Shown here in pieces: positions 46,588 through 56,384 of a DNA stretch of 64,000 bases (the stretch's first letter is position 1; each line of letters starts with the position of its first letter). Location: the NCBI RefSeq assembly GCF_002119525.1, contig NZ_CP017916.1, positions 2,666,001 to 2,730,000 on the forward strand, in the 5' to 3' direction. The position numbers were made by a program, and so were the translations under genes. Under the pieces are notes generated by a model. It made no database searches. It was not told the DNA's origin and saw only the letters and a list, made by a program, of their open reading frames with translations. This stretch comes from Vibrio syngnathi (GTDB lineage Bacteria > Pseudomonadota > Gammaproteobacteria > Enterobacterales > Vibrionaceae).

Positions 46588-48120
46588 TTACGCTTGCGGG
46601 CGCATTGCCGGGAACAAGATCACGTCACGGATTGTGTGCGTGTTTGTAAATAGCATAGCTAGACGGTCGATACCGATACCTTGACCCGCAGTTGGCGGTA
46701 AGCCGTGCTCTAGTGCAGTAATGTAGTCTGCATCGTAGTACATCGCTTCGTCATCACCCGCGTCTTTTGCGTTAACTTGTGCTTTGAAACGCTCATCTTG
46801 ATCTTGTGCATCGTTAAGCTCAGAGAAACCGTTCGCTACCTCACGGCCACCGATGAAGAACTCAAAGCGGTCTGTGAAGAATGGGTTGCTGTCGCTACGA
46901 CGAGCCAGTGGAGAAATATCCGCTGGGTAACCCGTGATGAACGTTGGTTGAATTAGCTGAGGTTCAGCCGTTTCACCAAAGATCTCTTCAAGAAGCTGAC
47001 CACAAGTCCAGAATGTCTCAACGTACAGACCCACTTCTTCTGCAATTTTAACCATCAATTCTCTGTTTTGAAGATCATCTTCACTCAGAGCTTGAATGTT
47101 TGCATTTTCAGGCGTGTAGTGTTTGATTGCATCGAACATGCTCATGCGAGCGTAAGTGCCACCGAACTCAACGGTTTCGTCACCGTAAGGCATAGAAGTC
47201 GAACCAAGAACGTCCATCGCCGCTGTGCTAAGCATCTCTTCCGTTAGATCCATTAGATCTTTGTAGTCAGAGTACGCTTGGTAGAATTCCATCATTGTGA
47301 ATTCTGGGTTGTGACGTGGAGAAAGACCTTCGTTACGGAAGTTACGGTTGATCTCGAATACACGGTCAAAACCACCAACGACTAGACGCTTAAGGTAAAG
47401 CTCAGGTGCAACACGTAGGTACATGTCGATGTCTAGTGCATTGTGATGAGTGATGAATGGACGTGCTGTTGCACCGCCTGGGATCACGTGCATCATCGGC
47501 GTTTCAACTTCTAGGTAGCCTTTTGAGCTCATGAAGTTACGGATTGAAGACACAAGCTTAGAACGCACGATGAATGTGTTACGAGAGTCTTCGTTCACGA
47601 TTAGGTCAACGTAACGCTGACGGTAACGCATCTCTTGGTCAGTTAGACCGTGGAACTTCTCTGGCAGAGGACGAAGTGCTTTGGTTAGCAATTCAAACTC
47701 TTCCATGTTCACGTAAAGGTCACCTTTACCTGATTTATGAAGCGCACCTTTAACACCGATAATGTCACCGATATCTAGGCCTTGGTACTTCTCTTTTAGT
47801 ACTTTTTGAACGTCTTTCGCTGCGTACGCTTGGATACGACCAGAAGTTTCTTGAATCGCAAGGAATGGACCACGCTTCGCCATAATACGACCAGCGATCG
47901 CAACGATGTGGTTAAGCTCTTCTAGCTCTTCCTTAGTCTTCTCACCGAATTCCGCTTGAAGGTCGCCAGCCAGGTGCTCACGACGGAAATCATTTGGGTG
48001 ACCGTTAGCTTTGCAGTTTTGGCGGATATGATCCAGCTTGCTACGGCGCTCAGCGATTAGTTTGTTCTCTTCAGGTGAAGAAGCTTTTTGTGCATTTTCG
48101 TTTTGAACAGCATCAGTCAT
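46588..48120 (-). CDS. lysS: Lysyl-tRNA synthetase, class II
   Basis: A 510-residue enzyme. The N-terminal OB fold binds the anticodon (about 60-160, IAGRIMAKR). The class II motifs are [10 protein letters not shown] (motif 1 region), [24 protein letters not shown] (motif 2, residues about 270-290) and [12 protein letters not shown] (motif 3). prfB lies 98 bp upstream on the same strand, the conserved prfB-lysS pair. Confidence 0.98.
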   Translation of the reverse strand: MTDAVQNENAQKASSPEENKLIAERRSKLDHIRQNCKANGHPNDFRREHLAGDLQAEFGEKTKEELEELNHIVAIAGRIMAKRGPFLAIQETSGRIQAYAAKDVQKVLKEKYQGLDIGDIIGVKGALHKSGKGDLYVNMEEFELLTKALRPLPEKFHGLTDQEMRYRQRYVDLIVNEDSRNTFIVRSKLVSSIRNFMSSKGYLEVETPMMHVIPGGATARPFITHHNALDIDMYLRVAPELYLKRLVVGGFDRVFEINRNFRNEGLSPRHNPEFTMMEFYQAYSDYKDLMDLTEEMLSTAAMDVLGSTSMPYGDETVEFGGTYARMSMFDAIKHYTPENANIQALSEDDLQNRELMVKIAEEVGLYVETFWTCGQLLEEIFGETAEPQLIQPTFITGYPADISPLARRSDSNPFFTDRFEFFIGGREVANGFSELNDAQDQDERFKAQVNAKDAGDDEAMYYDADYITALEHGLPPTAGQGIGIDRLAMLFTNTHTIRDVILFPAMRPQA

Positions 48121-48218
48121 TTGAGATGTACCCTGCTTTTATAATTTTGACAGCTATATTTTTGAAAATATAGGCATTTTTACCAATATTATTGGTAAAG
48201 TTTAATAGTAGATAAAGC

Positions 48219-49317
48219 TTACAGACCTGATTTCAGGCTAGCTTCAATAAACTTGTCTAAGTCACCGTCAAGAACCGCTTGAGTATTACGGTTTTCGATG
48301 CCGGTGCGTAAATCTTTGATACGTGAATCATCCAGCACGTAAGAGCGGATTTGACTGCCCCAACCTATGTCTGATTTCGTTTCTTCGCTCGCTTGTTTTT
48401 CAGCATTTTGCTTTTGAATCTCAAGTTCAAAAAGCTTAGCACGTAGCTGCTTCATCGCTTGATCTTTGTTCTTATGCTGCGAACGGTCATTCTGACATTG
48501 AACCACGGTGTTAGTCGGAACGTGAGTAATACGTACCGCCGACTCCGTGGTGTTTACGTGCTGACCACCAGCGCCAGAGGCACGGTATACGTCAATACGT
48601 AGGTCAGAAGGATTAATGTCGATCGTAATGTTGTCATCAATCTCAGGATAGATAAACGCAGAAGCAAATGAAGTATGACGACGACCACTTGAATCAAATG
48701 GTGACTTACGAACTAGACGGTGAACACCAGTCTCTGTGCGTAACCAACCGTAAGCGTACTCACCAGAGATACGTACCGTTGCGCCTTTAAGGCCAGCAAC
48801 ATCGCCATCAGACACTTCGATAACTTCAGTCTTGAAGCCTTTCGAATCTGCCCAACGTAAGTACATGCGCAACATCATTGAAGTCCAGTCTTGAGCTTCT
48901 GTACCGCCCGAGCCTGACTGTAAATCGATGTAGCAATCTGATGCGTCGTGATCGCCAGCAAACATACGACGGAATTCCAGTTTTTCTAGCTTAGCTTCTA
49001 GCTCTGCAAGTTCTGGTTCGATTTCGTCAAACGTTTCTTGGTCTTCTTCCTCAACCGCAAGCTCTAATAGACCCTCAACATCCTCAACACCTTGGTCAAG
49101 TTGGTCGATCGTTTCTACTACTGCTTCCAATGCAGAACGTTCTTTACCTAGCGCTTGAGCACGCTCAGGTTCGTTCCATACATCCGGTTGTTCTAATTCT
49201 GCGTTTACTTCTTCTAGACGCTCTTTTCTAGCGTCATAGTCAAAGATACCCCCTCAGGATATTTGTGCGTTCAGACACATCCTGCAGACGGTTTTTAATA
49301 GGATTGATTTCAAACAT
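48219..49317 (-). CDS. prfB: Peptide chain release factor 2 with programmed +1 frameshift
   Basis: Release factor 2, 365 residues after frameshift, recognising UGA and UAA. The first 25 codons (49317-49243) end in CTT TGA; an internal AGGGGG lies just upstream of it. A +1 shift at CTT-T then reads GAC from 49241 to the stop at 48219. This is the same place (codon 26) as in E. coli, where it autoregulates RF2. The second part has SPF (anticodon-like determinant, in [12 protein letters not shown]) and GAGGQHVN (GGQ motif). It is not a pseudogene. An annotation starting at 49130 would miss the N-terminus. Confidence 0.97.
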
Positions 49318-49477
49318 TTTAGCTCATCATTTATGAGTAGAATTTAACCGAAGAATTGTACTCAAAAGTGTGACGGAGATACAGAATTTTTTAGAGCGGA
49401 AAGCCAAGATTCAACAACTTAATGGAATATAAAATTGACAGACAGAAAAAACACGTGAAATTTGTAAGGGAAAGAAA

Positions 49478-49512
49478 GAAAACAAGCCCTGTTTTTGAAC
49501 AGAGCTTGTTGA
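49478..49512 (-). terminator. Terminator between recJ and prfB
   Basis: Stem AACAAGCCCTGTT/AACAGAGCTTGTT with one mismatch, loop TTTG, T run on the minus strand. Confidence 0.75.
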
Positions 49513-49554
49513 ATTTGGGGCTAAATGATGAACATCATTCAGTGAACGATAACG

Positions 49555-51291
49555 CTATTTGGCTTCAATATGGTCAACCATCAACTGCAACGATTGGTTG
49601 CCACGAAACTCGTTGATATCCAGCTTAAATGCAAGATGAACCGTTTTCACGGACGCATCTGGCCAGCGACGTAAATCAACATTGAAAGCAATACCATCAA
49701 TCATCACGTTGGTTGGGTGGCCTTTGTATAGAGGTTCTAGCATCAATTTAAGGTGTTTTTCACCTACCAGTTTTTGATGCAGCACTTTAAATTCACCATC
49801 AAAGATGGGTTCTGGGAAAGCTTGGCCCCACGGACCACCTGAACGCAACGTCTCAGCGGTATGCATTGAGAACTCTTCAGGTAACAGCTCACCATCAGAC
49901 AAGATAATGCCCTTAAGTGCCGTCTCACCGAGTTCTTTACGCACAACGTCATCAAACATCTTGCTGAATCGCTCGAAATCTTTTTCCATAATGGTCAAAC
50001 CGGCCGCCATCGCATGGCCACCAAACTTCAAGATCAAACCAGGGTTTTGAGTGTCGATTCGGTCAAGCGCATCGCGCATATGCAAACCCGGAATCGAGCG
50101 GCATGAACCTTTGATACTGCCTTCACCACCATCAGCAAACGCGATCACTGGGCGGTGGTATTTGTCTTTGATACGCGAAGCCAAAATGCCAATCACACCT
50201 TGGTGCCAATCACGTTGGAACAGTGCTAAACCGGAAGGCAGATCGTCTTTACCAAACTCAAGGCGCTCACAAAAAGCCATCGCCTCTTGTTTCATGCCCT
50301 CTTCAATCTCTTTACGTGTCTGGTTCAAGCCATCTAACTCGCTGGCCATTCGACGCGCGGCGTGAATGTTATTGCTCATCAACAACTCAACACCAAACGA
50401 CATATCATCCAATCGGCCTGCCGCATTGATACGTGGGCCAAGAGCAAAACCAAAATCAGAAGCGACCAAACGCTTAGCGTCTCGCTTAGCAATTTCAATC
50501 AAGGCCTGAATACCCGGGCGAGCTTTACCCGCACGAATGCGTTGTAGCCCTTGGTGGACCAAGATTCGGTTATTTTCATCGAGTGGTACCACATCGGCAA
50601 CAGTACCCAGTGCCACTAGATCAATCAGTTCCATCAACTTGGGTTCTGTCATGCCGTGTTGAGCAAACCAGCCCAACTTGCGCATATGAACACACAACGC
50701 CATCATCAGGTAAAAGGCGACACCCACACCGGCTAGCGCTTTTGAAGGAAATGCGCAGCTTTCTAGGTTGGGATTGACCATTGCATCTGCAATCGGTAAT
50801 TCAGAACCAGGCAAGTGATGATCAGTAACCAGTACATCAAGGCCTTTCTCTTTAGCAAAGCGAACACCGTCAATTGAAGATACACCGTTGTCGACTGTCA
50901 TGATCACTTCAGCACCAAGTTCGATCGCCTGCTCGACAACCTCAGGGCTCAAGCCATAACCATCTTCAAAACGGTTGGGTACCAGATAATCAACATTAGA
51001 GCTGCCCAACATTCGCAGAGCAAGCACAGACAACGCGGAGCTTGTCGCGCCATCGGCATCAAAGTCACCAACAATGATGATGCGTTTTTGCTGCTGAATG
51101 GCTTTGAACAACAGTTCAACCGCAGCATCAATGCCGCCCAGTTTTTGATAAGAGTGCAAACCTTTCGCAGCTGTCTCTAGCTGGTCAGCACTGTCGATTC
51201 CGCGACTCACATAAATGCGCTTTAACAAGTCAGGTAAGTGAGCAGGTAAGACTGAAGTGTCGACCTCAAGACGGCGTTGGATCTCTATCAT
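49555..51291 (-). CDS. recJ: Single-stranded DNA exonuclease RecJ
   Basis: A 578-residue 5'-3' exonuclease of the DHH superfamily, used in recombination and mismatch repair. The metal-binding motifs are VGDFDADGATS and VTDHHLPG; the DHHA1 region has FGGHAMAAG. The length equals E. coli RecJ. It is the third gene of xerD-dsbC-recJ. Confidence 0.97.
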   Translation of the reverse strand: MIEIQRRLEVDTSVLPAHLPDLLKRIYVSRGIDSADQLETAAKGLHSYQKLGGIDAAVELLFKAIQQQKRIIIVGDFDADGATSSALSVLALRMLGSSNVDYLVPNRFEDGYGLSPEVVEQAIELGAEVIMTVDNGVSSIDGVRFAKEKGLDVLVTDHHLPGSELPIADAMVNPNLESCAFPSKALAGVGVAFYLMMALCVHMRKLGWFAQHGMTEPKLMELIDLVALGTVADVVPLDENNRILVHQGLQRIRAGKARPGIQALIEIAKRDAKRLVASDFGFALGPRINAAGRLDDMSFGVELLMSNNIHAARRMASELDGLNQTRKEIEEGMKQEAMAFCERLEFGKDDLPSGLALFQRDWHQGVIGILASRIKDKYHRPVIAFADGGEGSIKGSCRSIPGLHMRDALDRIDTQNPGLILKFGGHAMAAGLTIMEKDFERFSKMFDDVVRKELGETALKGIILSDGELLPEEFSMHTAETLRSGGPWGQAFPEPIFDGEFKVLHQKLVGEKHLKLMLEPLYKGHPTNVMIDGIAFNVDLRRWPDASVKTVHLAFKLDINEFRGNQSLQLMVDHIEAK

Positions 51292-51369
51292 ATAAAAATG
51301 GGCCTGATATCAATCAGGCCACTCCTTAAATCAAAAACAGGGGGATGAATGGGTAATAAAAAATGCAAA

Positions 51370-52149
51370 TTACTGCTCTAAACGCTGAATAAGTTGCGCT
51401 GGAGGTAAGTAACCACTTACCAACTCACCACTTGCTAGTACGATAGCAGGTGTACCATTGATGCCAAGCTCACGACCGAGTTGGTATTGTTTAGCGATGA
51501 TCTGCTTCTGCTCTGCTAGGTCTTTACCAGACGCTGGCATTTGACGATTGACTTTAGCATCATGCATGGCTGTTTTTGGATCATCAGACGCCCAGATTGC
51601 TGCCATTTGATCGGCAACTTGTCCAGTTGCGCCTTGGCGTGGGTAAGCCATGTAACGAACAGTAATACCCAAGTCGTTATAGCCCTGCATTTGACTGTGT
51701 AAACGAACACAGTAACCACACGTAATGTCAGTAAATACCGTCACAACGTACTTTTCGTTCTCGGCTTTATATTCGATAACCGTATCCGACAATGCCGCGA
51801 CCTTTTCGGCATTCAGCGGAGCTTGACGCTCGGCCAACACATCGCTGAACTTACCATTGTCATCCAACGAGTAAAGAGTGCCCGCTAGAAAGTGATCGCC
51901 CTCTGGAGAAGAGAAGATAATGCCGCTGTTGGTTTGAACTTCTAAAAGACCATCGATATCTGAAGGAACAATCTTCTCTACCTTAATACCGATTTTTTCA
52001 AAGCGCTTCGTTAACGCGGCTTTATCAACAGCTTGCGCTGAAGCAGCTTCTACGGCTGTTGATGTTTGTTCTACTTTCGCTTCTGATGCATTACATGCAG
52101 TAATCATGAGAGGAAGCGCTAATAGAGGAAGACGGCGTAATACGCTCAT
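51370..52149 (-). CDS. dsbC: Thiol:disulfide isomerase DsbC, possibly a lipoprotein
   Basis: A 259-residue periplasmic disulfide isomerase. An N-terminal dimerisation domain (about 50-105) precedes a thioredoxin fold with the active site TCGYC and the cis-proline loop GTPAIV. The signal sequence ends in ITAC followed by N, which fits a lipobox; E. coli DsbC has an ordinary signal peptide. The start is the ATG at 52149 (AAGG 8 bases before); the frame opens 3 codons earlier at a GTG within that site. It lies 26 bp behind xerD. Confidence 0.93.
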   Translation of the reverse strand: MSVLRRLPLLALPLMITACNASEAKVEQTSTAVEAASAQAVDKAALTKRFEKIGIKVEKIVPSDIDGLLEVQTNSGIIFSSPEGDHFLAGTLYSLDDNGKFSDVLAERQAPLNAEKVAALSDTVIEYKAENEKYVVTVFTDITCGYCVRLHSQMQGYNDLGITVRYMAYPRQGATGQVADQMAAIWASDDPKTAMHDAKVNRQMPASGKDLAEQKQIIAKQYQLGRELGINGTPAIVLASGELVSGYLPPAQLIQRLEQ

Positions 52150-52175
52150 TAAGTTCACCTTAAAAATAAATGGAT

Positions 52176-53102
52176 TTAAGCACGTGGGTGATGCTGAGCG
52201 TGAATTTGCTTCAGCCTTTCAGTCGCCACGTGAGTATAAATTTGGGTTGTCGATAAGTCACTATGCCCAAGCAACATCTGTACGACCCTGAGATCTGCGC
52301 CATAGTTCAGTAAATGCGTTGCAAAAGCATGCCTTAATACGTGTGGCGACAATAATTCCGTGTCGATACCCGCTATCACCGAATAATGCTTAATACGATA
52401 CCAGAACGTCTGACGGGTCATTTGCTTAGCTCGTTTACTCGGAAAAACCACATCCGAACTATTATCACCCAACAATTGTGGACGTCCTTGCTCGATAAAT
52501 GTCTCTATCCAATCCACCGCATTTTCGCCCATTGGCACCAAGCGTTCTTTGCCACCCTTACCGATCACACGCACCACACCTTGTCTTAGGCTGATGTTTT
52601 CCATGGTCAAGCTAACGAGTTCCGTAACACGCAAACCGGTTGCATAGAGTAACTCAAGCATCGCTTTATCGCGAAGCTCAATGGGGTCGTTTGGATCTGG
52701 CGCTTCAAGCAACGAATCCACTTGTTCTTCACTTAAATCTTTCGGTAAGCGCTTCGGTAGTTTCGGGCTAATCAATAGCGCACTAGGATCGTCGGCTCTT
52801 ACTTTCTCGCGATGTAAATATTGGAACAAACGACGAATGGCAGACAACATACGAGCACGAGAAGTCTGTTTGAAATCGGCGTCAGCTAACCAACCTTGAT
52901 AGTCTTGCAACCCTGACAGGCTAATAAAATCGAGGCGATAATTGTGCTTTTCCATCCACGTCAGTAGTTTGGATAAATCCGTACGATAAGAGACGAGTGT
53001 ATTCTCTGATAACCCTCGCTCCATCCACATAGCATCTAAAAACTGTTCTACTAGACCGTGGTCTGCGCTCTGCCCTTGAGGCGACTGCATAGTGTTACTC
53101 AC
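52176..53102 (-). CDS. xerD: Site-specific tyrosine recombinase XerD
   Basis: A 308-residue recombinase that resolves chromosome dimers at dif with XerC and FtsK. Catalytic residues are seen in ATGLRVTEL (Arg), HVLRHAFATH (His-x-x-Arg), LGHSDLSTTQIYTH (His and the nucleophile Tyr). The genes xerD-dsbC-recJ and the divergent fldB make this the housekeeping enzyme, not a mobile-element integrase. Start is a GTG; an ATG four codons in is equally possible. Confidence 0.97.
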   Translation of the reverse strand: MSNTMQSPQGQSADHGLVEQFLDAMWMERGLSENTLVSYRTDLSKLLTWMEKHNYRLDFISLSGLQDYQGWLADADFKQTSRARMLSAIRRLFQYLHREKVRADDPSALLISPKLPKRLPKDLSEEQVDSLLEAPDPNDPIELRDKAMLELLYATGLRVTELVSLTMENISLRQGVVRVIGKGGKERLVPMGENAVDWIETFIEQGRPQLLGDNSSDVVFPSKRAKQMTRQTFWYRIKHYSVIAGIDTELLSPHVLRHAFATHLLNYGADLRVVQMLLGHSDLSTTQIYTHVATERLKQIHAQHHPRA

Positions 53103-53240
53103 AATATTGGAAACTGTTTTGAGAGTATGTCAGAGCAAATATGAATGCCATAAAAATTACGACTTGAGCGGATAATCGCTGCAATCGAAGGCGATTTATG
53201 GTTAGAATTCGCCATCTGAAATTAAAATCGAACGTTTGCT

Positions 53241-53762
53241 ATGAAAATTGGATTATTTTACGGCTCAACCACCTGCTACACAGAAATGGCAGCAGAAAAA
53301 ATTCGCGGCATTATTGGTGAAGACTTAGTTGATATCCATAACGTGAAAGAAACCCCTCTTTCTTTTATGGCGGACTACGACCTTTTACTACTTGGCATCT
53401 CTACGTGGGATTTCGGTGAGATTCAAGAAGACTGGAATGAACTGTGGGAAGACATTGCAACCACACCAATGAAAGGCAAGGTTGTGGCACTGTTTGGTCT
53501 AGGCGATCAAGAAGGTTACGGTGAGTGGTTCTTAGATGCGATGGGTCTATTGCATGATGAACTGAAAACCGCAGGCGCTGAGTTTGTCGGCTTCTGGCCA
53601 AACGATGACAGCTACGAATTCGAAGCATCTAAAGCACTAACAGAAGACAAGTCTCAGTTTGTTGGTTTGGCTCTGGATGAAGACTCACAATACGAACTCA
53701 GCGACGAACGTATCGCAACTTGGGTTGAACAAGTACTCGTCGAGTACAGCGAAAAGCTATAA
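53241..53762 (+). CDS. fldB: Flavodoxin 2
   Basis: A 173-residue FMN-binding electron carrier. The FMN phosphate loop is [17 protein letters not shown], the aromatic loops are [13 protein letters not shown] and [12 protein letters not shown], typical of long-chain flavodoxins. It is divergent from xerD exactly as fldB is in E. coli, which separates it from fldA. Confidence 0.95.
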   Translation: MKIGLFYGSTTCYTEMAAEKIRGIIGEDLVDIHNVKETPLSFMADYDLLLLGISTWDFGEIQEDWNELWEDIATTPMKGKVVALFGLGDQEGYGEWFLDAMGLLHDELKTAGAEFVGFWPNDDSYEFEASKALTEDKSQFVGLALDEDSQYELSDERIATWVEQVLVEYSEKL

Positions 53763-53833
53763 GTTCTGCTTCCTTAGAGTTCAGAATTAAGAGCTAAGAG
53801 CTTCAGGCAGAAAGAACATCATCGATTAGATAC

Positions 53834-53871
53834 AAAAAGGCCTCATTACTGCGAAGTAATGAGGCCTTTTC
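53834..53871. terminator. Bidirectional terminator between fldB and brnQ
   Basis: Perfect 16-bp stem AAAAGGCCTCATTACT/AGTAATGAGGCCTTTT with loop GCGA. Confidence 0.93.
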
Positions 53872-53921
53872 TATTCAACTTTATATTGAATACGGACTAA
53901 CGATTTAATCTCAACAGAAGA

Positions 53922-55235
53922 TTAAACGGTCTCTTCAGCCATCTCTTGTTCTGTTGCTTTACCAACGAAGAACATACAGATGATTGCGGCAGTCGTTGGA
54001 AGTAACCAACCCATACCGATTTCGAACAATGGCAGCATGTTCATTGCAGATACATCCATACCTGCAACTTTAGCACCATCAATAAGAGCAAACAGCAGTG
54101 ACACTAATACCACTACGCGGTAAGCCGCTTTTGGATTAGGGAAACGGCTACGCAAGAATGTTAGTGCTACCAACGCGATTGCTACTGGGTAAAGTGCAAA
54201 CAGTACTGGAACAGACAGAGAAATCAGCTGAGAAAGGCCTACGTTCGCTACGGTTGCACAAGCTACACCGTTGATGATTACCCAGGTCTTGTAAGACAGA
54301 GGAGTTAACGAACTGAAGTAATCAGAACATGCTGATACAAGGCCAATCGCCGTCGTTAGACATGCTAGCAATACGATAACTGAAAGTACTAGCTGACCTG
54401 ATGGGCCAAATAGTGATTGAACGTATAGGCTTAAGATAGCACCGCCATTATCTGCACCCGCTGCAACTGTCGCGCTTGTTGCGCCCAGGAAGAACAGAGA
54501 GATATAAACAAACGCTAGACCCGCTGCGGCAATACAACCCGCACTGATTAGGTACTTAGTTGTTGCTGCGCGGTCAGTCACGCCTTTACTGCGAATCGCG
54601 TCAACAATCAGCATGCCAAACATCAAAGCAGCAAAAGTATCCATGGTGTTGTAGCCTTCAAGGAAACCTTTAGTCAATGGCTGAGTGATGTACTCACCGT
54701 GAGCCGCAAGGACATCACCTTGTGGGTTAATGAACACAGCAACTGCCAGTACAACCAAACCAACGAATAGTGCAGGCGTAAGTACCTTACCAATCACGTC
54801 AATAAGCTTACCTTGCGACCATGAGAAGAACATCGCTACAACAAAAAATGCAATCGAAAAGAGAGTTAGATGAACTTGAGTCGCATCAATGAAGAACGGC
54901 TTCACCGCCATCTCATAAGCAACAAGACCGGTACGCGGTGCAGCAAATGCAGGACCAATGATGATGAAGATCAACACAGCCATGATGGTAGCAGCTTGCT
55001 TTGGAAGATCTTTCGTTAGGTGACCCCAAGAGCCACCAGCCACTGCAACCGCTACGATAGTGATTAACGGCAGACCAACGGCGGTCAGCAGGAAACCAGA
55101 CATCGCTGGAAGAAAGTGATCACCAGCCAATTGGCCAGCAAGAGGTGGGAAGATGATGTTACCCGCACCTAAGAAAAACGCAAAAAGCATAAAGCCCAAT
55201 GCCATTATATCTGTTAGTTTTAGACTCTGTTTCAC
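53922..55235 (-). CDS. brnQ: Branched-chain amino acid transport carrier BrnQ
   Basis: A 437-residue LIVCS-family symporter for leucine, isoleucine and valine with sodium or protons. About 12 membrane segments. The N-terminal FFLGAGNIIFPPLAG motif and the APRTGLVAYEMAV segment are characteristic. The start is GTG with AAGGA 6 bases before. Up to trmN6 (55236-55548) the DNA is very AT-rich and holds nothing I can name. Confidence 0.94.
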   Translation of the reverse strand: MKQSLKLTDIMALGFMLFAFFLGAGNIIFPPLAGQLAGDHFLPAMSGFLLTAVGLPLITIVAVAVAGGSWGHLTKDLPKQAATIMAVLIFIIIGPAFAAPRTGLVAYEMAVKPFFIDATQVHLTLFSIAFFVVAMFFSWSQGKLIDVIGKVLTPALFVGLVVLAVAVFINPQGDVLAAHGEYITQPLTKGFLEGYNTMDTFAALMFGMLIVDAIRSKGVTDRAATTKYLISAGCIAAAGLAFVYISLFFLGATSATVAAGADNGGAILSLYVQSLFGPSGQLVLSVIVLLACLTTAIGLVSACSDYFSSLTPLSYKTWVIINGVACATVANVGLSQLISLSVPVLFALYPVAIALVALTFLRSRFPNPKAAYRVVVLVSLLFALIDGAKVAGMDVSAMNMLPLFEIGMGWLLPTTAAIICMFFVGKATEQEMAEETV

Positions 55236-55548
55236 AGATAATCCTTAATTATATTTATGAATTTATGTTGTGTTTACATGAATGTTACAGCTCAAGGCTG
55301 CCAATCAATCTTTAAAATAGTCGCGCATAATGACGAAACACTCGGCTAGCTGCAAGTCACCATAAAAAAACACCATATAAATTTGCATATATAAACAAAA
55401 AGCAGTGAATTAAACTAGATATAAGCAGATGAGCATAATTATCAACTAACAATTATTAACAACAATAGATGAACAATTAGCATATTAATTTACACAAACA
55501 GTTAACATTAGAGCTAATCACTTAAAAATCTTGATAATCAGAACATTC

Positions 55549-56277
55549 ATGAAAGACAAAACAATAAAGACTAAAAGCTTCAATTTTAAGAAGTTCTCTA
55601 TTTACGGAGGACAGAGCGGCATGCCGGTTAGCACCGATGGCGTGTTACTTGGCGCTTGGGCGAACCTTACTCATAAAGAAGCCATACTCGATATTGGCAC
55701 TGGCACTGGGCTAATAGCCTTAATGGCTGCACAACGTTTTGAAGACACCTTTATCTCAGCTATCGATATTGATCAGCACGCGATCCATGCGGCGACCATC
55801 AATATTGAACAGTCGCCTTGGCGAGATCGTATCTCTCTTCATCATGGCAGCGTGTTAACCACCGATTTCTCGCAACGATTTGATGCAATAATTTGTAATC
55901 CGCCCTACTTCAACTCTGGAGAGCAGGCACAGCAAAGCCAAAGAGCGACCGCGAGACACACCAACAGCTTGGATCACCTTGAGCTTGCTCAGCGTTGTTT
56001 CGAGATAACGACTGATGCCGCCACAGCCAGTTTTATCCTGCCGACAACCGAGGGAGAGGGCTTCATCAAACTTGCCGAGCAATGTGGTTGGTACCTAGCA
56101 AAACGCCTTGATGTGAAAACAACCGACAAAAAACCGACAAGCCGACTTTTGTTTGAACTATCTAAAGATCCTGCTTGTGAGCGAGATCTTCAGTGTGAAT
56201 CGCTTACAATCCATGGTGATGGCGGTTATAGCGAGGCATTTATTGCCCTTACTAAAGATTTTTATCTCAAGATGTAG
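55549..56277 (+). CDS. trmN6: tRNA1(Val) (adenine(37)-N6)-methyltransferase
   Basis: A 242-residue Rossmann-fold methyltransferase (YfiC) that modifies A37 of tRNA-Val. S-adenosylmethionine motif I is [14 protein letters not shown], and the N6-adenine motif is NPPY in [11 protein letters not shown]. The N-terminal [18 protein letters not shown] is typical of the family. I place the start at the ATG at 55549; the frame goes 6 codons further to a TTG. No ribosome binding site is clear. srmB follows on the same strand. Confidence 0.93.
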   Translation: MKDKTIKTKSFNFKKFSIYGGQSGMPVSTDGVLLGAWANLTHKEAILDIGTGTGLIALMAAQRFEDTFISAIDIDQHAIHAATINIEQSPWRDRISLHHGSVLTTDFSQRFDAIICNPPYFNSGEQAQQSQRATARHTNSLDHLELAQRCFEITTDAATASFILPTTEGEGFIKLAEQCGWYLAKRLDVKTTDKKPTSRLLFELSKDPACERDLQCESLTIHGDGGYSEAFIALTKDFYLKM

Positions 56278-56384
56278 CAAATACCATGTGATCCTAATCA
56301 CTAATGCTTCTATAATGTCCGACTACTCTTTTTTATCGTCTGCTTTTTGAGGCAGAAACATTTATTGCTTGTGGAGAAACAACA

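Noticed and set aside
48219..49130. prfB as a truncated gene or pseudogene
   Set aside because: The missing N-terminus is supplied by the programmed +1 frameshift at codon 26, as in other bacteria.
49422..49616. 64-codon plus-strand frame between prfB and recJ
   Set aside because: It runs through the recJ terminator into recJ antisense and has no ribosome binding site.
52176..53102. Tyrosine recombinase as an integrase of a mobile element
   Set aside because: Gene context (dsbC, recJ, fldB) and sequence identify housekeeping XerD; there are no attachment sites or mobile-element genes.
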